Origin: Streptococcus infantis ATCC 700779
Lineage (GTDB): Bacteria; Bacillota; Bacilli; Lactobacillales; Streptococcaceae
Length of the DNA stretch: 48,743 nucleotides
Assembly: GCF_000187465.1 (NCBI RefSeq)
Contig: NZ_GL732439.1
Location: forward strand, 1 to 48,743
Reading direction: 5' to 3'
In this document: one piece after another, positions 24,310 to 35,291 of the stretch
Layout of the letters: the number at the start of each line of letters is the position of its first letter
How positions within the stretch are numbered: position 1 is the first letter of the stretch
Program-made: the position numbers and the translations under genes
Notes under the pieces: generated by a model
Seen by the model: the letters and a program-made list of their open reading frames with translations, nothing else
The model's database searches: none
Told to the model about the DNA's origin: nothing

Positions 24310-25860
24310 GTGTCAAATAAACCAATAGTAGATATGATTGAAACCATTGAGCATTATGCTCAAAAGCAGCCTAATTTTCCGGTCTACAATGTCCTTGGAG
24401 AAGAGCATACCTATGGCCAATTGAAGGCTGATTCAGATAGCTTAGCAGCCCATATTGACCAAATGGGACTTCCTGAAAAGTCACCTGTTGTGGTGTTTGG
24501 TGGCCAAGAATATGAAATGTTAGCAACCTTTGTGGCCTTGACCAAATCTGGCCATGCCTATATCCCAATTGACAGCCATTCTGCCTTGGAGCGCGTGTCT
24601 GCGATTGTTGAAGTAGCAGAGCCAAGCTTAATCATCGCCATCAATGAGTTTCCAATTGAAAACCCAGCTGCTCCAATCATGTCCTTGGAGCAAGTGCGTC
24701 AAGCTTATGCAGTTCAACATGCCTATGATTTGCAACATCCGGTCAAAGGGGATGATAACTACTACATCATCTTTACTTCGGGGACAACTGGGAAACCAAA
24801 AGGGGTGCAGATTTCACATGATAACTTGCTCAGCTTCACCAACTGGATGATTACAGACAAGGAATTTGCGACGCCAGAGCGTCCGCAAATGTTGGCGCAA
24901 CCGCCCTATTCCTTTGACTTGTCTGTCATGTATTGGGCACCAACCCTGGCTCTTGGAGGCACGCTTTTTGCCCTCCCATCAGCCATTACTCAAGACTTCA
25001 AACAACTTTTTGCAACCATCTTTTCTCTACCGATTGCTATCTGGACTTCGACACCATCTTTTGCAGATATGGCTATGTTATCTGAAGATTTCAATGCTGA
25101 AAAGATGCCAGGCATTACCCATTTCTACTTTGATGGGGAAGAGTTAACGGTTAAAACGGCTCAAAAACTGCGTGAGCGTTTCCCAAATGCACGCATCATC
25201 AATGCCTACGGCCCAACGGAAGCAACGGTTGCTTTGTCGGCGGTTGCTATCACAGATGAGATGCTAGCGACACTTAAACGCTTGCCAATTGGTTATACCA
25301 AAGAAGATTCTCCAACCTTCATCATTGATGAGGAAGGAAACAAATTGCCAAATGGTGAGCAAGGTGAGATCATCGTATCTGGACCGGCTGTTTCAAAAGG
25401 TTATATGAATAATCCTGAGAAAACAGCAGAAGCTTTCTTCGAATTTGAAGGTCTGCCAGCCTACCATACGGGAGATGTCGGAACTATGACGAATGAAGGC
25501 CTTCTTCTCTACGGTGGACGGATGGATTTCCAAATCAAGTTTAACGGCTACCGTATTGAGCTAGAAGATGTTTCTCAAAACTTGAACAAATCTCAGTACA
25601 TTGACTCGGCTGTTGCGGTACCGCGCTATAATAAAGAACACAAGGTTCAAAATCTCTTGGCCTATGTTATCTTAAAAGATGGGGTCAAAGAACAATTTGA
25701 GCGCGAGATTGATATTACCAAAGCGATCAAGGAAGACTTGGAAGATATTATGATGTCTTATATGATGCCTTCGAAATTCCTCTACCGTGACAGCTTGCCG
25801 CTAACTCCAAATGGGAAAATCGACATCAAAGGGTTGATTAGTGAGGTAAACAATAGATGA
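24310..25860 (+). CDS. dltA: D-alanine--DltC ligase
   Basis: This 516-residue adenylating enzyme activates D-alanine and loads it on the carrier DltC. The phosphate loop [11 protein letters not shown] ends at Gly165. Other family motifs are [19 protein letters not shown] and the C-terminal catalytic lysine in [11 protein letters not shown]. The start is GTG 24310, ten bases after AAGGAG. It acts in the cytoplasm. The stop overlaps the start of dltB (ATGA). It is the only DltA in the window, so it may also feed the upstream DltB-like cassette. Confidence 0.96.
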   Translation: MSNKPIVDMIETIEHYAQKQPNFPVYNVLGEEHTYGQLKADSDSLAAHIDQMGLPEKSPVVVFGGQEYEMLATFVALTKSGHAYIPIDSHSALERVSAIVEVAEPSLIIAINEFPIENPAAPIMSLEQVRQAYAVQHAYDLQHPVKGDDNYYIIFTSGTTGKPKGVQISHDNLLSFTNWMITDKEFATPERPQMLAQPPYSFDLSVMYWAPTLALGGTLFALPSAITQDFKQLFATIFSLPIAIWTSTPSFADMAMLSEDFNAEKMPGITHFYFDGEELTVKTAQKLRERFPNARIINAYGPTEATVALSAVAITDEMLATLKRLPIGYTKEDSPTFIIDEEGNKLPNGEQGEIIVSGPAVSKGYMNNPEKTAEAFFEFEGLPAYHTGDVGTMTNEGLLLYGGRMDFQIKFNGYRIELEDVSQNLNKSQYIDSAVAVPRYNKEHKVQNLLAYVILKDGVKEQFEREIDITKAIKEDLEDIMMSYMMPSKFLYRDSLPLTPNGKIDIKGLISEVNNR

Positions 25861-27101
25861 TGGAGCTTCTTAAACAGCTTCCTCATATTGAGCCTTATGG
25901 GAATCCGCAGTACTTTTTGTATGTGATTACTGCTATTTTGCCAATCTTTATCGGTCTTTTTTTCAAAAAACGTTTTGGCTGGTATGAAATATTGGTTAGT
26001 CTGTTCTTTATAGTCACTATGTTGACGGGAGGCAAGACCAATCAATTAGCTGCCTTGGGTATTTATCTGTGCTGGGAAATATTGCTCCTGCTTTTCTACA
26101 AGCACTATCGAAAAAGTAAGGATGGCAAGTGGGTATTCTACCTCGTTAGTTTTCTGTCCCTCCTTCCGATTACCTTTGTCAAGGTGCAACCGGCTATCAA
26201 TGGAACGCAGTCTTTGTTTGGGTTCTTGGGAATTTCTTATTTGACCTTTCGTTCAGTGGGAATCATCATCGAACTCAGAGATGGAGTCATTAAGGATTTG
26301 AAGATATGGGAGTATTTGCGTTTTCTTCTCTTTATGCCGACATTTTCAAGTGGTCCTATTGATCGTTTCAAACGTTTTAATGAAAATTATCAGACGATAC
26401 CGGAGCGCGATGAGTTGCTAGATATGCTAGCCGAGTCCGTTCGGTATATCATGTGGGGATTTCTGTATAAATTTATCCTAGCTCATATTTTAGGCGAGAT
26501 TTTATTACCACCGCTAAAGAATTTAGCTTTACAAACAGGTGGCGTCTTTAACTATTATGTAGTGGCCATCATGTACACATTTGGTTTGGAACTCTTCTTT
26601 GATTTTGCAGGTTACTCTATGTTTGCTATAGCTATTTCAAATCTGATGGGAATTCGTAGTCCGATTAACTTCAACAAACCTTTCCTGTCAAGAGATTTGA
26701 AAGAGTTTTGGAATCGTTGGCACATGAGTTTATCCTTCTGGTTCCGTGATTTTGTCTTTATGCGCATGGTCATGGTGATAACGAGAAAGAAGCTTTTTAA
26801 GAATCGAAATGTGACTTCAAGTGTTGCCTATGTCCTGAACATGCTACTTATGGGGTTCTGGCATGGGATAACATGGTTTTATATCGCTTACGGACTCTTT
26901 CATGGGATAGGCTTAGTGATGAATGATGCCTGGGTCAGAAAGAAAAAAATGCTCAATAAAGAACGGAAAAAAGCAGGGCAACCACCTTTTCCTGAGAACC
27001 GTTGGATTCAGTTGCTTGGCATGGTTATAACTTTCCATGTCGTAATGGTTTCATTCTTAATCTTTTCGGGATTTTTGAATGATTTATGGTTTAAAAAATA
27101 A
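25857..27101 (+). CDS. dltB: DltB, MBOAT D-alanyl transferase
   Basis: This 414-residue MBOAT membrane protein accepts D-alanyl-DltC at the cytoplasmic face and moves the D-alanyl group outward. The conserved histidines His289 (NRWHMSLS) and His336 (FWHGIT) fall at the same positions as reported for streptococcal DltB. It has at least ten hydrophobic segments. The start overlaps dltA by four bases. Its close resemblance to the product at 21342-22496 marks the two as paralogues. Confidence 0.95.
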   Translation: MMELLKQLPHIEPYGNPQYFLYVITAILPIFIGLFFKKRFGWYEILVSLFFIVTMLTGGKTNQLAALGIYLCWEILLLLFYKHYRKSKDGKWVFYLVSFLSLLPITFVKVQPAINGTQSLFGFLGISYLTFRSVGIIIELRDGVIKDLKIWEYLRFLLFMPTFSSGPIDRFKRFNENYQTIPERDELLDMLAESVRYIMWGFLYKFILAHILGEILLPPLKNLALQTGGVFNYYVVAIMYTFGLELFFDFAGYSMFAIAISNLMGIRSPINFNKPFLSRDLKEFWNRWHMSLSFWFRDFVFMRMVMVITRKKLFKNRNVTSSVAYVLNMLLMGFWHGITWFYIAYGLFHGIGLVMNDAWVRKKKMLNKERKKAGQPPFPENRWIQLLGMVITFHVVMVSFLIFSGFLNDLWFKK

Positions 27102-27111
27102 ATGGAATTAA

Positions 27112-28633
<1,522 letters not shown>

Positions 28634-28641
28634 AATGAGCT

Positions 28642-28673
28642 AAAAGTTTGGGATTTTAATCCAAGCTTTTTTG
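28642..28673 (+). terminator. Terminator of the dlt operon
   Basis: AAAGTTTGG (28643-28651) pairs with CCAAGCTTT (28661-28669), with one G-U pair, and runs into Ts. Confidence 0.75.
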
Positions 28674-28712
28674 TTTAAATGGTGAATATTTAAGATGCAA
28701 ATAGGTCAAAAG

Positions 28713-28741
28713 TTTCAAAATTTTTAGAAATAGCGTATAAT
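28713..28741 (+). promoter_or_regulatory. Promoter of the 5'-nucleotidase gene
   Basis: TTTCAA (28713-28718) and TATAAT (28736-28741) with a 17-base spacer. The -35 is weak; no operator is obvious. Confidence 0.55.
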
Positions 28742-28775
28742 ATAAAAGAGAAAAAGAAAAGAAAAGGATTTCAAA

Positions 28776-30848
28776 ATGAAGAAACAGTTCTTATTACCCA
28801 TCCTATCTACAGCTTTATTAGCTCCAGCCTTCTTAGCTGGACAAGTATTCGCTGAAGAAGCAACAACTCCTGCAGAAAGTTCAGCTGTCGCAGCAACTCC
28901 AGCTCCGTCGGCGACTCCAGCTCCTGTTGAGAGCCCTGCGGTACCGGAAACTTCGACAACTTCAGAAGCGATTGCACCTGCAGAAGCTCCGTCAGCTCCT
29001 GCTGAATCTCCTAAAAGCGAAGAAAAGGACACTGTTATCTTACACACCAATGATGTCCATGGTCGTATTGTAGAGGAAAAGGGAGTCATTGGAGACGCTA
29101 AGTTGGCTACAGTCATTGAACAAGAGCGTGCAAAAACCAACCAGACCACCTTGGTAGTGGACGCTGGTGATGCTTTCCAGGGTCTTCCTATCTCAAACTC
29201 ATCAAAAGGTGAGGCACGTGCTAAGATTCTTAACGAGATGCAGTATGATGCCATGGCTGTAGGAAATCACGAGTTTGATTTCGGACTTGATGAAGCTAAA
29301 AAATACAAAGAAATTTTGAAATTCCCCTTGTTAAGCTCAAATACTTATGTAGATGGAGCTCGTCTCTTCCAAGCTTCTACTATTGTTGACAAGAATAAGG
29401 ATGTTGAAGGCGATGAGTTTGTAGTGATAGGTGTGACAACGCCGGAAACAGCAACGAAAACTCACCCTAAAAATGTTAAAGGAGTAACTTTTACTGAGCC
29501 AATCGAAGAGGTTAATAAGGTCGTTGAAGAAGTTCAAGCCAAGGCTAAGGCGGAAGGTAAGGATTATAAGCATTATGTAGTCTTAGCCCACTTGGGTGTT
29601 GATACAACAACGCCAGTGGCTTGGCGTGGCTCAACACTAGCAGAAGCCCTGTCTAAGAACCCTCTTTTGAAAGGGAAACGTGTAACAGTCATTGATGGTC
29701 ACTCTCATACAGTAGAATCAACTACTTACGGAGATAATGTGACTTACAACCAAACTGGAAGTTATCTCCATAACGTTGGTAAAATTACTTATAAATCTCG
29801 TCAGCTTTTGGGCAATCCAACTCAGATTACTGCTGCTGAAGCCAAAAAATTAGAAGCAAATCCAAAAGTTGCTAGTTTAGTTAAAGATATTAAGGCAAAG
29901 TATGATGCAGAAAATGCAGTTGAGGTTGTGTCTAACAGTCCTGTTGAACTAAACGGAGACCGTGAAAATGTTCGTGTTCGTGAAACGAATCTCGGAAATG
30001 TCGTCGCAGATTCTCTCTACCAGTATGGTCAAACAGGATTTAGTCATCCAACAGATATCGCTGTGACAAATGGTGGTGGCTTGCGTGAGACAATTGCTAA
30101 AGACAAACCAATTACAAAAGGAAATGTCATTGCAGTCTTGCCATTTGGAAACACAATCTCACAAATCCAAGTAACTGGTCAGCAAGTTCTGGATATGTTT
30201 GAAAAATCACTCGGATCTATTTTGCAGGTGGATAAAGCAGGAAAAACTGTCTTAGACGAAAATGGTCAACCATTGCTCGAACCAAGCGGTGGATTCTTAC
30301 AGATTTCAGGAGCCAAGGTCTACTACGATACAAACCTAGTCGCAGGTAAACGCGTCTTGGCTATTCAAGTGAAGAATCGTGCAACTGGTCTTTATGAAAA
30401 ACTAGATTTGGCGAAAATCTACTACCTAGCAACCAATGACTTCCTTGCAGCAGGTGGTGACGGTTATACCATGCTTGGTGGTGCTAGAGAAGAAGGTCCT
30501 TCAATGGATGCTGCCTTTGAAGACTATCTTAAAACAGCTGATTTGACTCAGTATGAAAAGGTCAATCCAAATTCACGCACGATTTCTGTGGACTCAAAAA
30601 CATTTAAACTTCCTGAAGAAGGTAAAGAGCAAGATCCAGCTAAACCAGTAGAAGACCAAGCAACAAAACCGACTCAACCTTCTACTGTAAAAGTTGATTA
30701 TAAGGTTGCAGATAAGTTTGCTAAGAAAACAGTAGTCTCAGAGAAACTACTTCCAAATACAGGTAGTGAGCAATCTATTTTCATGATGCTACTTGGTGTG
30801 ATTCTTGGAGCGACAGCCCTCTGGACTAGCCGTAGACAAGAAAAATAA
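28776..30848 (+). CDS. LPXTG-anchored 5'-nucleotidase
   Basis: This 690-residue surface enzyme has a signal peptide cleaved after about Ala26 (VFA). A Pro/Ala/Thr/Ser-rich segment (about 28-85) is followed by a metallophosphatase domain with HTNDVHG (Asp93, His95), GNHEFDFG (163-170) and a GHSHT motif. A 5'-nucleotidase C-terminal domain (NGGGLRE, FLAAGGDGY) leads to a sortase site LPNTG (659-663), a membrane helix and a basic tail. Enzymes of this type make adenosine from AMP at the surface and can blunt host immunity, as known for streptococcal NT5E/NudP-like proteins. It is monocistronic. The exact substrate is inferred from family. Confidence 0.92.
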   Translation: MKKQFLLPILSTALLAPAFLAGQVFAEEATTPAESSAVAATPAPSATPAPVESPAVPETSTTSEAIAPAEAPSAPAESPKSEEKDTVILHTNDVHGRIVEEKGVIGDAKLATVIEQERAKTNQTTLVVDAGDAFQGLPISNSSKGEARAKILNEMQYDAMAVGNHEFDFGLDEAKKYKEILKFPLLSSNTYVDGARLFQASTIVDKNKDVEGDEFVVIGVTTPETATKTHPKNVKGVTFTEPIEEVNKVVEEVQAKAKAEGKDYKHYVVLAHLGVDTTTPVAWRGSTLAEALSKNPLLKGKRVTVIDGHSHTVESTTYGDNVTYNQTGSYLHNVGKITYKSRQLLGNPTQITAAEAKKLEANPKVASLVKDIKAKYDAENAVEVVSNSPVELNGDRENVRVRETNLGNVVADSLYQYGQTGFSHPTDIAVTNGGGLRETIAKDKPITKGNVIAVLPFGNTISQIQVTGQQVLDMFEKSLGSILQVDKAGKTVLDENGQPLLEPSGGFLQISGAKVYYDTNLVAGKRVLAIQVKNRATGLYEKLDLAKIYYLATNDFLAAGGDGYTMLGGAREEGPSMDAAFEDYLKTADLTQYEKVNPNSRTISVDSKTFKLPEEGKEQDPAKPVEDQATKPTQPSTVKVDYKVADKFAKKTVVSEKLLPNTGSEQSIFMMLLGVILGATALWTSRRQEK

Positions 30849-30855
30849 TTCTAAA

Positions 30856-30888
30856 GGATGAAAACATCTCAGATGTTTTCATCTTTTT
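30856..30888 (+). terminator. Terminator of the 5'-nucleotidase gene
   Basis: GATGAAAACAT (30856-30866) and ATGTTTTCATC (30872-30882) form an 11-bp perfect stem with a 5-nt loop, followed by Ts. Confidence 0.9.
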
Positions 30889-30889
30889 T

Positions 30890-30929
30890 CTTGATTCTTT
30901 TTTGGTTTATGATATAATTAACCAGTAAA
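30890..30929 (+). promoter_or_regulatory. adc promoter with AdcR operator
   Basis: TTGATT (30890-30895) and the extended -10 TGATATAAT (TATAAT 30913-30918) have a 17-base spacer. TTAACCAGTAAA (30918-30929) matches the AdcR box TTAACNNGTTAA with one change and covers the start site, giving zinc-dependent autoregulation. Confidence 0.85.
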
Positions 30930-30986
30930 GAATCTGTGGTAATCTATATTGTTTTGGGAAAAAGATAACTAGGAAAGGAGAAGTTC

Positions 30987-31427
30987 ATGAGACAATTAGC
31001 AACAGACATTGATCATTTTTTAAATGAAGTAATCCTGAAAGCTGAAAATCAGCATGAAATTTTGATCGGTCATTGCACCAGTAATGTGGCTTTGACCAAT
31101 ACCCAGGAGCATATTCTTATGCTCTTATCAGAGGAATCATTAACGAATTCGGAGTTAGCTCGCCGTCTCAATGTCAGTCAAGCAGCTGTCACCAAGGCCA
31201 TTAAGTCCTTGATTAAAGAGGGGATGCTGGAAACGTCTAAGGATCCAAAGGATGCTCGAGTGATTTTCTATCAATTGACAGACCTAGCTCGACCGATTGC
31301 TGAAGAACACCATCATCATCATGAGCACACCCTCTCGACGTATGAACAAGTTGCCAGTCAATTCTCGGCTGAGGAGCAAAAAATTATCCAGCGGTTTTTA
31401 ACTGCTTTAGTAGGAGAAATCAAGTAA
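30987..31427 (+). CDS. adcR: Zinc-responsive MarR-family repressor AdcR
   Basis: This 146-residue MarR-type winged-helix repressor represses zinc uptake when bound to zinc. The known ligands are present: Glu24, Cys30 and His42 near the N-terminus, and the His108/His112 pair within a run of histidines ([12 protein letters not shown]). The helix-turn-helix is [27 protein letters not shown] precedes the ATG. It shares one base with adcC (TAATG). The box in its promoter shows that the operon is self-regulated. Confidence 0.96.
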   Translation: MRQLATDIDHFLNEVILKAENQHEILIGHCTSNVALTNTQEHILMLLSEESLTNSELARRLNVSQAAVTKAIKSLIKEGMLETSKDPKDARVIFYQLTDLARPIAEEHHHHHEHTLSTYEQVASQFSAEEQKIIQRFLTALVGEIK

Positions 31428-32131
31428 TGAGATACATCACAGTAGAGGATTTGTCCTTCTATTATGACAAGGAACCTGTGCTTGAGCATATCAATTACAG
31501 TGTTGATAGTGGGGAATTTGTCACCCTTACTGGAGAAAATGGAGCAGCCAAGACAACGCTAATTAAGGCTAGTCTGGGAATTTTGCAACCAAGATTTGGC
31601 AAAGTTACCATTTCAAAGACCAACACTCGTGGGACAAAACTAAGAATCGCCTACCTTCCTCAACAGATTGCAAGTTTTAATGCAGGCTTTCCAAGTACCG
31701 TTTATGAATTTGTCAAATCAGGTCGTTATCCAAGAAAGGGCTGGTTCCGTCGTCTAAATGCTCACGATGAGGAACATATCAAGGCTAGTTTAAACTCTGT
31801 TGGTATGTGGGAACATCGGGATAAACGCATTGGCTCCCTTTCTGGTGGGCAAAAGCAGAGGGCTGTTATCGCACGTATGTTTGCTTCAGATCCAGATATC
31901 TTTATCTTGGATGAGCCGACGACAGGGATGGATGCGGGAACCAAGGATGAGTTTTATGAGCTCATGCACCATAGCGCCCACCATCACGGCAAGGCTGTTT
32001 TGATGATTACTCACGATCCTGAAGAAGTTAAGGACTACGCAGATCGTAATATTCACCTGGTCCGAGACCAAGATTCCCCATGGCGTTGCTTCAATGTCCA
32101 TGAAAGTGACCAGGAGGTGGAGCATGCTTAA
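31427..32131 (+). CDS. adcC: Zinc ABC transporter ATP-binding protein AdcC
   Basis: This 234-residue ATPase powers zinc import with AdcB and AdcA. The signature LSGGQKQR and Walker B IFILDEP are standard. The P-loop reads GENGAAKTT (residues 36-44), with Ala41 where nearly all ABC proteins have glycine just before the lysine. I recall the same residue in other streptococcal AdcC proteins, so it is a lineage feature rather than damage. A histidine-rich patch (MHHSAHHHG) lies near the C-terminus. The end overlaps adcB. Confidence 0.94.
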   Translation: MRYITVEDLSFYYDKEPVLEHINYSVDSGEFVTLTGENGAAKTTLIKASLGILQPRFGKVTISKTNTRGTKLRIAYLPQQIASFNAGFPSTVYEFVKSGRYPRKGWFRRLNAHDEEHIKASLNSVGMWEHRDKRIGSLSGGQKQRAVIARMFASDPDIFILDEPTTGMDAGTKDEFYELMHHSAHHHGKAVLMITHDPEEVKDYADRNIHLVRDQDSPWRCFNVHESDQEVEHA

Positions 32132-32930
32132 TCTATTGTCTTATGATTTTATGCAGCGAGCCTTTTTGGCAGTTATTGCCATGAGTCTCTTTTCACCAGT
32201 TCTGGGGACCTTCCTTATCTTGCGTCGTCAGAGTCTTATGAGTGATACTCTGAGTCACGTATCGCTTTCAGGGGTTGCCTTTGGCTTGGTTTTAGGAATT
32301 TCTCCGACCATCTCAACTATTGTGATTGTCTTGATTGCAGCGGTCTTCCTTGAATACCTACGTACGGTTTATAAAAGCTTTATGGAGATTGGGACAGCCA
32401 TTCTCATGTCTACAGGACTGGCAGTTTCACTTATTGTCATGAGTAAGGGTAAGAGCTCTAGCTCGATGAGTTTGGATCAATACCTTTTTGGTTCTATTGT
32501 GACTATTAGTCAAGAGCAGGTCATTGGTCTCTTTGTTATTGCAGCGGTTGTTTTAATCCTGACCTTCCTCTTTTTAAGACCCATGTATATTCTAACTTTT
32601 GACGAGGATACAGCTTTTGTCGATGGTCTTCCAGTGCGTACCATGTCTATTCTCTTTAACATGGTAACGGGTGTGGCTATTGCCCTCATGATCCCAGCAG
32701 CGGGAGCGCTTTTGGTATCGACTATCATGGTCTTACCAGCTAGTATCGCTTTGCGTCTAGGGAAAAACTTTAGTTCTGTGATGATTCTTGCCAGTGTTAT
32801 TGGTTTTCTAGGTATGGTTGCGGGACTCTATATTTCCTATTATGCAGAGACACCACCGAGTGCAAGTATCACCATTATCTTTGTAGTTGTCTTTTTAGTA
32901 GTCAGCTTACTCAAACGTTTTATCAAATAG
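32124..32930 (+). CDS. adcB: Zinc ABC transporter permease AdcB
   Basis: This 268-residue ABC-3 family permease has about eight hydrophobic segments, including [22 protein letters not shown], typical of zinc/manganese permeases. I start it at ATG 32124, six bases after AGGAGG, giving [14 protein letters not shown]. An in-frame ATG at 32094 lies further inside adcC and has no good ribosome binding site. It overlaps adcC by eight bases. Confidence 0.93.
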   Translation: MLNLLSYDFMQRAFLAVIAMSLFSPVLGTFLILRRQSLMSDTLSHVSLSGVAFGLVLGISPTISTIVIVLIAAVFLEYLRTVYKSFMEIGTAILMSTGLAVSLIVMSKGKSSSSMSLDQYLFGSIVTISQEQVIGLFVIAAVVLILTFLFLRPMYILTFDEDTAFVDGLPVRTMSILFNMVTGVAIALMIPAAGALLVSTIMVLPASIALRLGKNFSSVMILASVIGFLGMVAGLYISYYAETPPSASITIIFVVVFLVVSLLKRFIK

Positions 32931-32939
32931 GAGAAGTAC

Positions 32940-34442
32940 ATGAAAAAACTAGGCCTACTTTTGGCAAGTCTTGTGACCTTATTCTTAGTTGCTTGTTCCA
33001 ATCAAAAACAAGCAGACGGGAAATTAAATATCGTTACAACTTTCTACCCTGTCTATGAATTTACCAAGCAAGTAGCAGGTGATACAGCCAATGTCGAACT
33101 CTTAATCGGGGCTGGAACAGAGCCACATGATTATGAACCATCAGCTAAGGCAGTCGCTAAAATCCAAGACGCAGATGCCTTTGTTTATGAAAATGAAAAT
33201 ATGGAAACTTGGGTCCCTAAGTTACTAGAATCCCTAGATGCGAAAAAAGTAAAAATGATTAAAGCTACTGGAGATATGCTGCTCCTTCCAGGAAGTGAAG
33301 AAGAGGAAGACCATGACCATGGTGAAGAAGGTCATCATCACGAGTATGACCCTCACGTATGGTTGTCTCCTGCGCGTGCAATCAAACTTGTAGAACATAT
33401 CCGTGATAGTCTTTCAGCTGACTATCCAGATAAGAAGGCGACTTTTGAACAAAATGCAGCAGCCTATATTGAAAAACTACAAGCCTTGGATAAGGCCTAT
33501 AGTGAAGGGCTTTCTAATGCTAAGCAAAAGAGTTTTGTGACTCAACACGCAGCCTTCCGTTATCTAGCCTTGGACTACGGACTCAATCAAGTCGCTATCT
33601 CAGGTCTTTCACCAGATGCGGAGCCTTCAGCAAGCCGTTTGGCAGAATTGACCGAGTACATCAAGAAAAATAAGATTTCTTATATCTACTTTGAAGAAAA
33701 TGCCTCACAAGCTCTAGCGAATACTCTCTCAAAAGAAACAGGAGTGAAGTTAGATGTTCTGAATCCTCTTGAGAGCTTGACCGAAGAGGACATGAAGGCT
33801 GGAGAAAACTATGTCTCTGTCATGGAGAAAAACCTCAAGGCACTCAAGCAGACAACTGATCAGGCAGGAGCAGAGATTGAACCAGAAAAGGCAGAGGAAA
33901 CTAAAACCGTTCAAAATGGCTACTTTGAGGATGCAGATGTTAAGGACCGTACCCTAAGTGATTATGCTGGCAACTGGCAGTCTGTCTATCCTTTCCTTGA
34001 GGATGGGACTCTTGACCAAGTATTTGACTACAAGGCTAAATTGACTGGTAAGATGACCAAGGATGAGTATAAGGCTTACTATCAAAAGGGCTACCAAACA
34101 GATGTGACCAAGATTAACATCACGGATAATACTATGGAATTCATCCAAGGTGGTCAAAGTAAGAAATATACTTACAAGTATGTCGGCAAGAAAATCTTGA
34201 CTTATAAGAAAGGGAATCGTGGAGTACGCTTCCTCTTTGAAGCGATTGATGCAGACGCTGGGCAATTCAAGTATGTTCAGTTTAGCGACCACAATATCGC
34301 TCCGGTCAAGGCAGAGCATTTCCATATCTTCTTTGGAGGCACTAGCCAAGAAGCCCTCTTTGAAGAGATGGACAACTGGCCAACCTATTATCCAGAAAAC
34401 TTATCTGGTCAGGAAATTGCTCAAGAAATGTTAGCTCATTAA
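32940..34442 (+). CDS. adcA: Zinc-binding lipoprotein AdcA with ZinT domain
   Basis: This 500-residue two-domain lipoprotein has a lipobox ending LVAC, with Cys19 as anchor. The N-terminal ZnuA-like domain has a His/Asp/Glu-rich loop (EEEDHDHGEEGHHHEYDPH). The C-terminal ZinT-like domain (about residues 320-500) starts near GYFEDADVKDRTLSDYAGNW. Both domains bind zinc, as in pneumococcal AdcA. It delivers zinc to AdcBC and is the last gene of the operon; a hairpin follows. Confidence 0.95.
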   Translation: MKKLGLLLASLVTLFLVACSNQKQADGKLNIVTTFYPVYEFTKQVAGDTANVELLIGAGTEPHDYEPSAKAVAKIQDADAFVYENENMETWVPKLLESLDAKKVKMIKATGDMLLLPGSEEEEDHDHGEEGHHHEYDPHVWLSPARAIKLVEHIRDSLSADYPDKKATFEQNAAAYIEKLQALDKAYSEGLSNAKQKSFVTQHAAFRYLALDYGLNQVAISGLSPDAEPSASRLAELTEYIKKNKISYIYFEENASQALANTLSKETGVKLDVLNPLESLTEEDMKAGENYVSVMEKNLKALKQTTDQAGAEIEPEKAEETKTVQNGYFEDADVKDRTLSDYAGNWQSVYPFLEDGTLDQVFDYKAKLTGKMTKDEYKAYYQKGYQTDVTKINITDNTMEFIQGGQSKKYTYKYVGKKILTYKKGNRGVRFLFEAIDADAGQFKYVQFSDHNIAPVKAEHFHIFFGGTSQEALFEEMDNWPTYYPENLSGQEIAQEMLAH

Positions 34443-34450
34443 ATCCAAAC

Positions 34451-34477
34451 AATCCTTCCTACATGGGGAGGATTTTT
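34451..34477 (+). terminator. Terminator of adcRCBA
   Basis: AATCCTTCC (34451-34459) pairs with the GGGAGGATT arm, including a G-U pair, and runs into Ts. Confidence 0.7.
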
Positions 34478-34505
34478 CTTGTTTTATCAGCATTGAGCAT
34501 CTAGA

Positions 34506-34618
34506 TTGACATTGTCAGATAAAGACGGTATTGTTACGAGAGTCAGAGTGGAGAACTAGGAGGTTTTATCTTTAAGATAAGTGCTCTTTTTGACAAAGGT
34601 CTGTATTAGAGATATAAT
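34506..34618 (+). promoter_or_regulatory. Tandem promoters and a palindrome ahead of the CstR-like gene
   Basis: The proximal promoter TTGACA-17-TATAAT (34590-34618) is a perfect consensus. A second candidate, TTGACA (34506-34511) and TATTGT (34529-34534) with a 17-base spacer, lies upstream. Between them is a perfect palindrome, TTATCTT-T-AAGATAA (34566-34580). It is not a CstR/CsoR-type site, and its binder is unknown. Confidence 0.6.
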
Positions 34619-34645
34619 GTAGAAAAATCGTTTAAGGATAAAGAT

Positions 34646-34903
34646 ATGACAAAATCAAAGTACATTACACGTCTCAAACGCTCAGAGGGTCAATTGCGAG
34701 GTATTCAAAAAATGATGGAGGAAGAGCGTGATTGTGTCGATATCATTACTCAATTAACAGCAGTGCGATCCAGTGTTGATCGTATTATTGAACTGATGAT
34801 AACGGAGAATTTAACAGCTTGTATTAATGAACCTTTAGGCGACCCTCAAGCGCAGAAGGAAAGATTGGAAAAGGCAGTTAAATACTTGATTAAACGGAAG
34901 TAA
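34646..34903 (+). CDS. cstR: CsoR-family repressor, CstR-like persulfide sensor
   Basis: This 85-residue all-helical repressor of the CsoR/FrmR/CstR family (LKRSEGQLRGIQKMMEEERDC) keeps two cysteines, Cys30 and Cys59. The copper-site histidine of CsoR is replaced by Asn55 in ENLTAC. This Cys-Asn-Cys pattern fits CstR, which senses reactive sulfur species by cysteine cross-linking, rather than a copper sensor. The facing rhodanese genes and the operator upstream of them support this. It is monocistronic with AAGGAT ahead of the ATG and ends at a bidirectional terminator. A different thiol or aldehyde sensor is less likely. Confidence 0.8.
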   Translation: MTKSKYITRLKRSEGQLRGIQKMMEEERDCVDIITQLTAVRSSVDRIIELMITENLTACINEPLGDPQAQKERLEKAVKYLIKRK

Positions 34904-34940
34904 CAGAATAAAGGCTTACTTTAAGAGTTGATAGAATAGT

Positions 34941-34986
34941 AAAAGAGCAGTTGGTTTTCTTTAGAGTAAACCAACTGCTCTTTTTG
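34941..34986. terminator. Strong bidirectional terminator
   Basis: A perfect 17-bp stem (34941-34957 with 34968-34984) with a 10-nt loop, and A and T runs at the ends. It separates cstR from the converging rhodanese operon. Confidence 0.95.
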
Positions 34987-34994
34987 TATTTGAT

Positions 34995-35291
34995 TTATTC
35001 TACATCACCGGGCCAGGCATTCATGCCACCTTCTACATTGGTAACGGTGAGACCTTGGGCGCTGAGAAATTGACAGGCAGAGGCAGAACGCACTCCACCT
35101 TGACAGATGACATGGTATTCATGGTCAGGTTTGAGTTCTTTGTAGCCTTGCTCCAAGGTACTTAACGGAAGATTTTTGGCACCTGGTGCATGTCCTGCTT
35201 GGAATTCATGTGCTTCACGGACATCGATAAAATCTAGATTTTCATTTTGATATTTTTCATAAAAGTCAGCCATGCTGATATTAGTTAGCAT
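34995..35291 (-). CDS. Single-domain rhodanese
   Basis: This 98-residue sulfurtransferase domain has the active loop CQGGVRS with Cys63 and Arg68 and the typical FIDVREAHEFQAGHAPGAKN segment. Rhodaneses carry persulfide sulfur on the active cysteine. It is the last gene of the minus-strand operon; its ATG overlaps the end of the preceding reading frame by 11 bases, with AAGGAG ahead. It is likely co-regulated with the other two rhodanese domains by the CstR-like protein. Confidence 0.88.
   Translation of the reverse strand: MLTNISMADFYEKYQNENLDFIDVREAHEFQAGHAPGAKNLPLSTLEQGYKELKPDHEYHVICQGGVRSASACQFLSAQGLTVTNVEGGMNAWPGDVE

Noticed and set aside
28706..28719. CtsR-like repeat (GGTCAAA then TTTCAAA) at the nucleotidase promoter
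   Set aside because: The second heptad has two mismatches and the spacing is two instead of three, unlike the perfect box at 11824-11840.
28724..29254. 176-residue minus-strand ORF opposite the nucleotidase N-terminus
   Set aside because: It mirrors the Pro/Ala/Thr-rich coding sequence and has no ribosome binding site. The plus-strand gene has signal peptide, motifs and LPXTG.
34646..34903. Copper-sensing CsoR
   Set aside because: The middle copper ligand histidine is asparagine (Asn55), and no copper ATPase or chaperone gene is nearby. Rhodanese genes face it instead.
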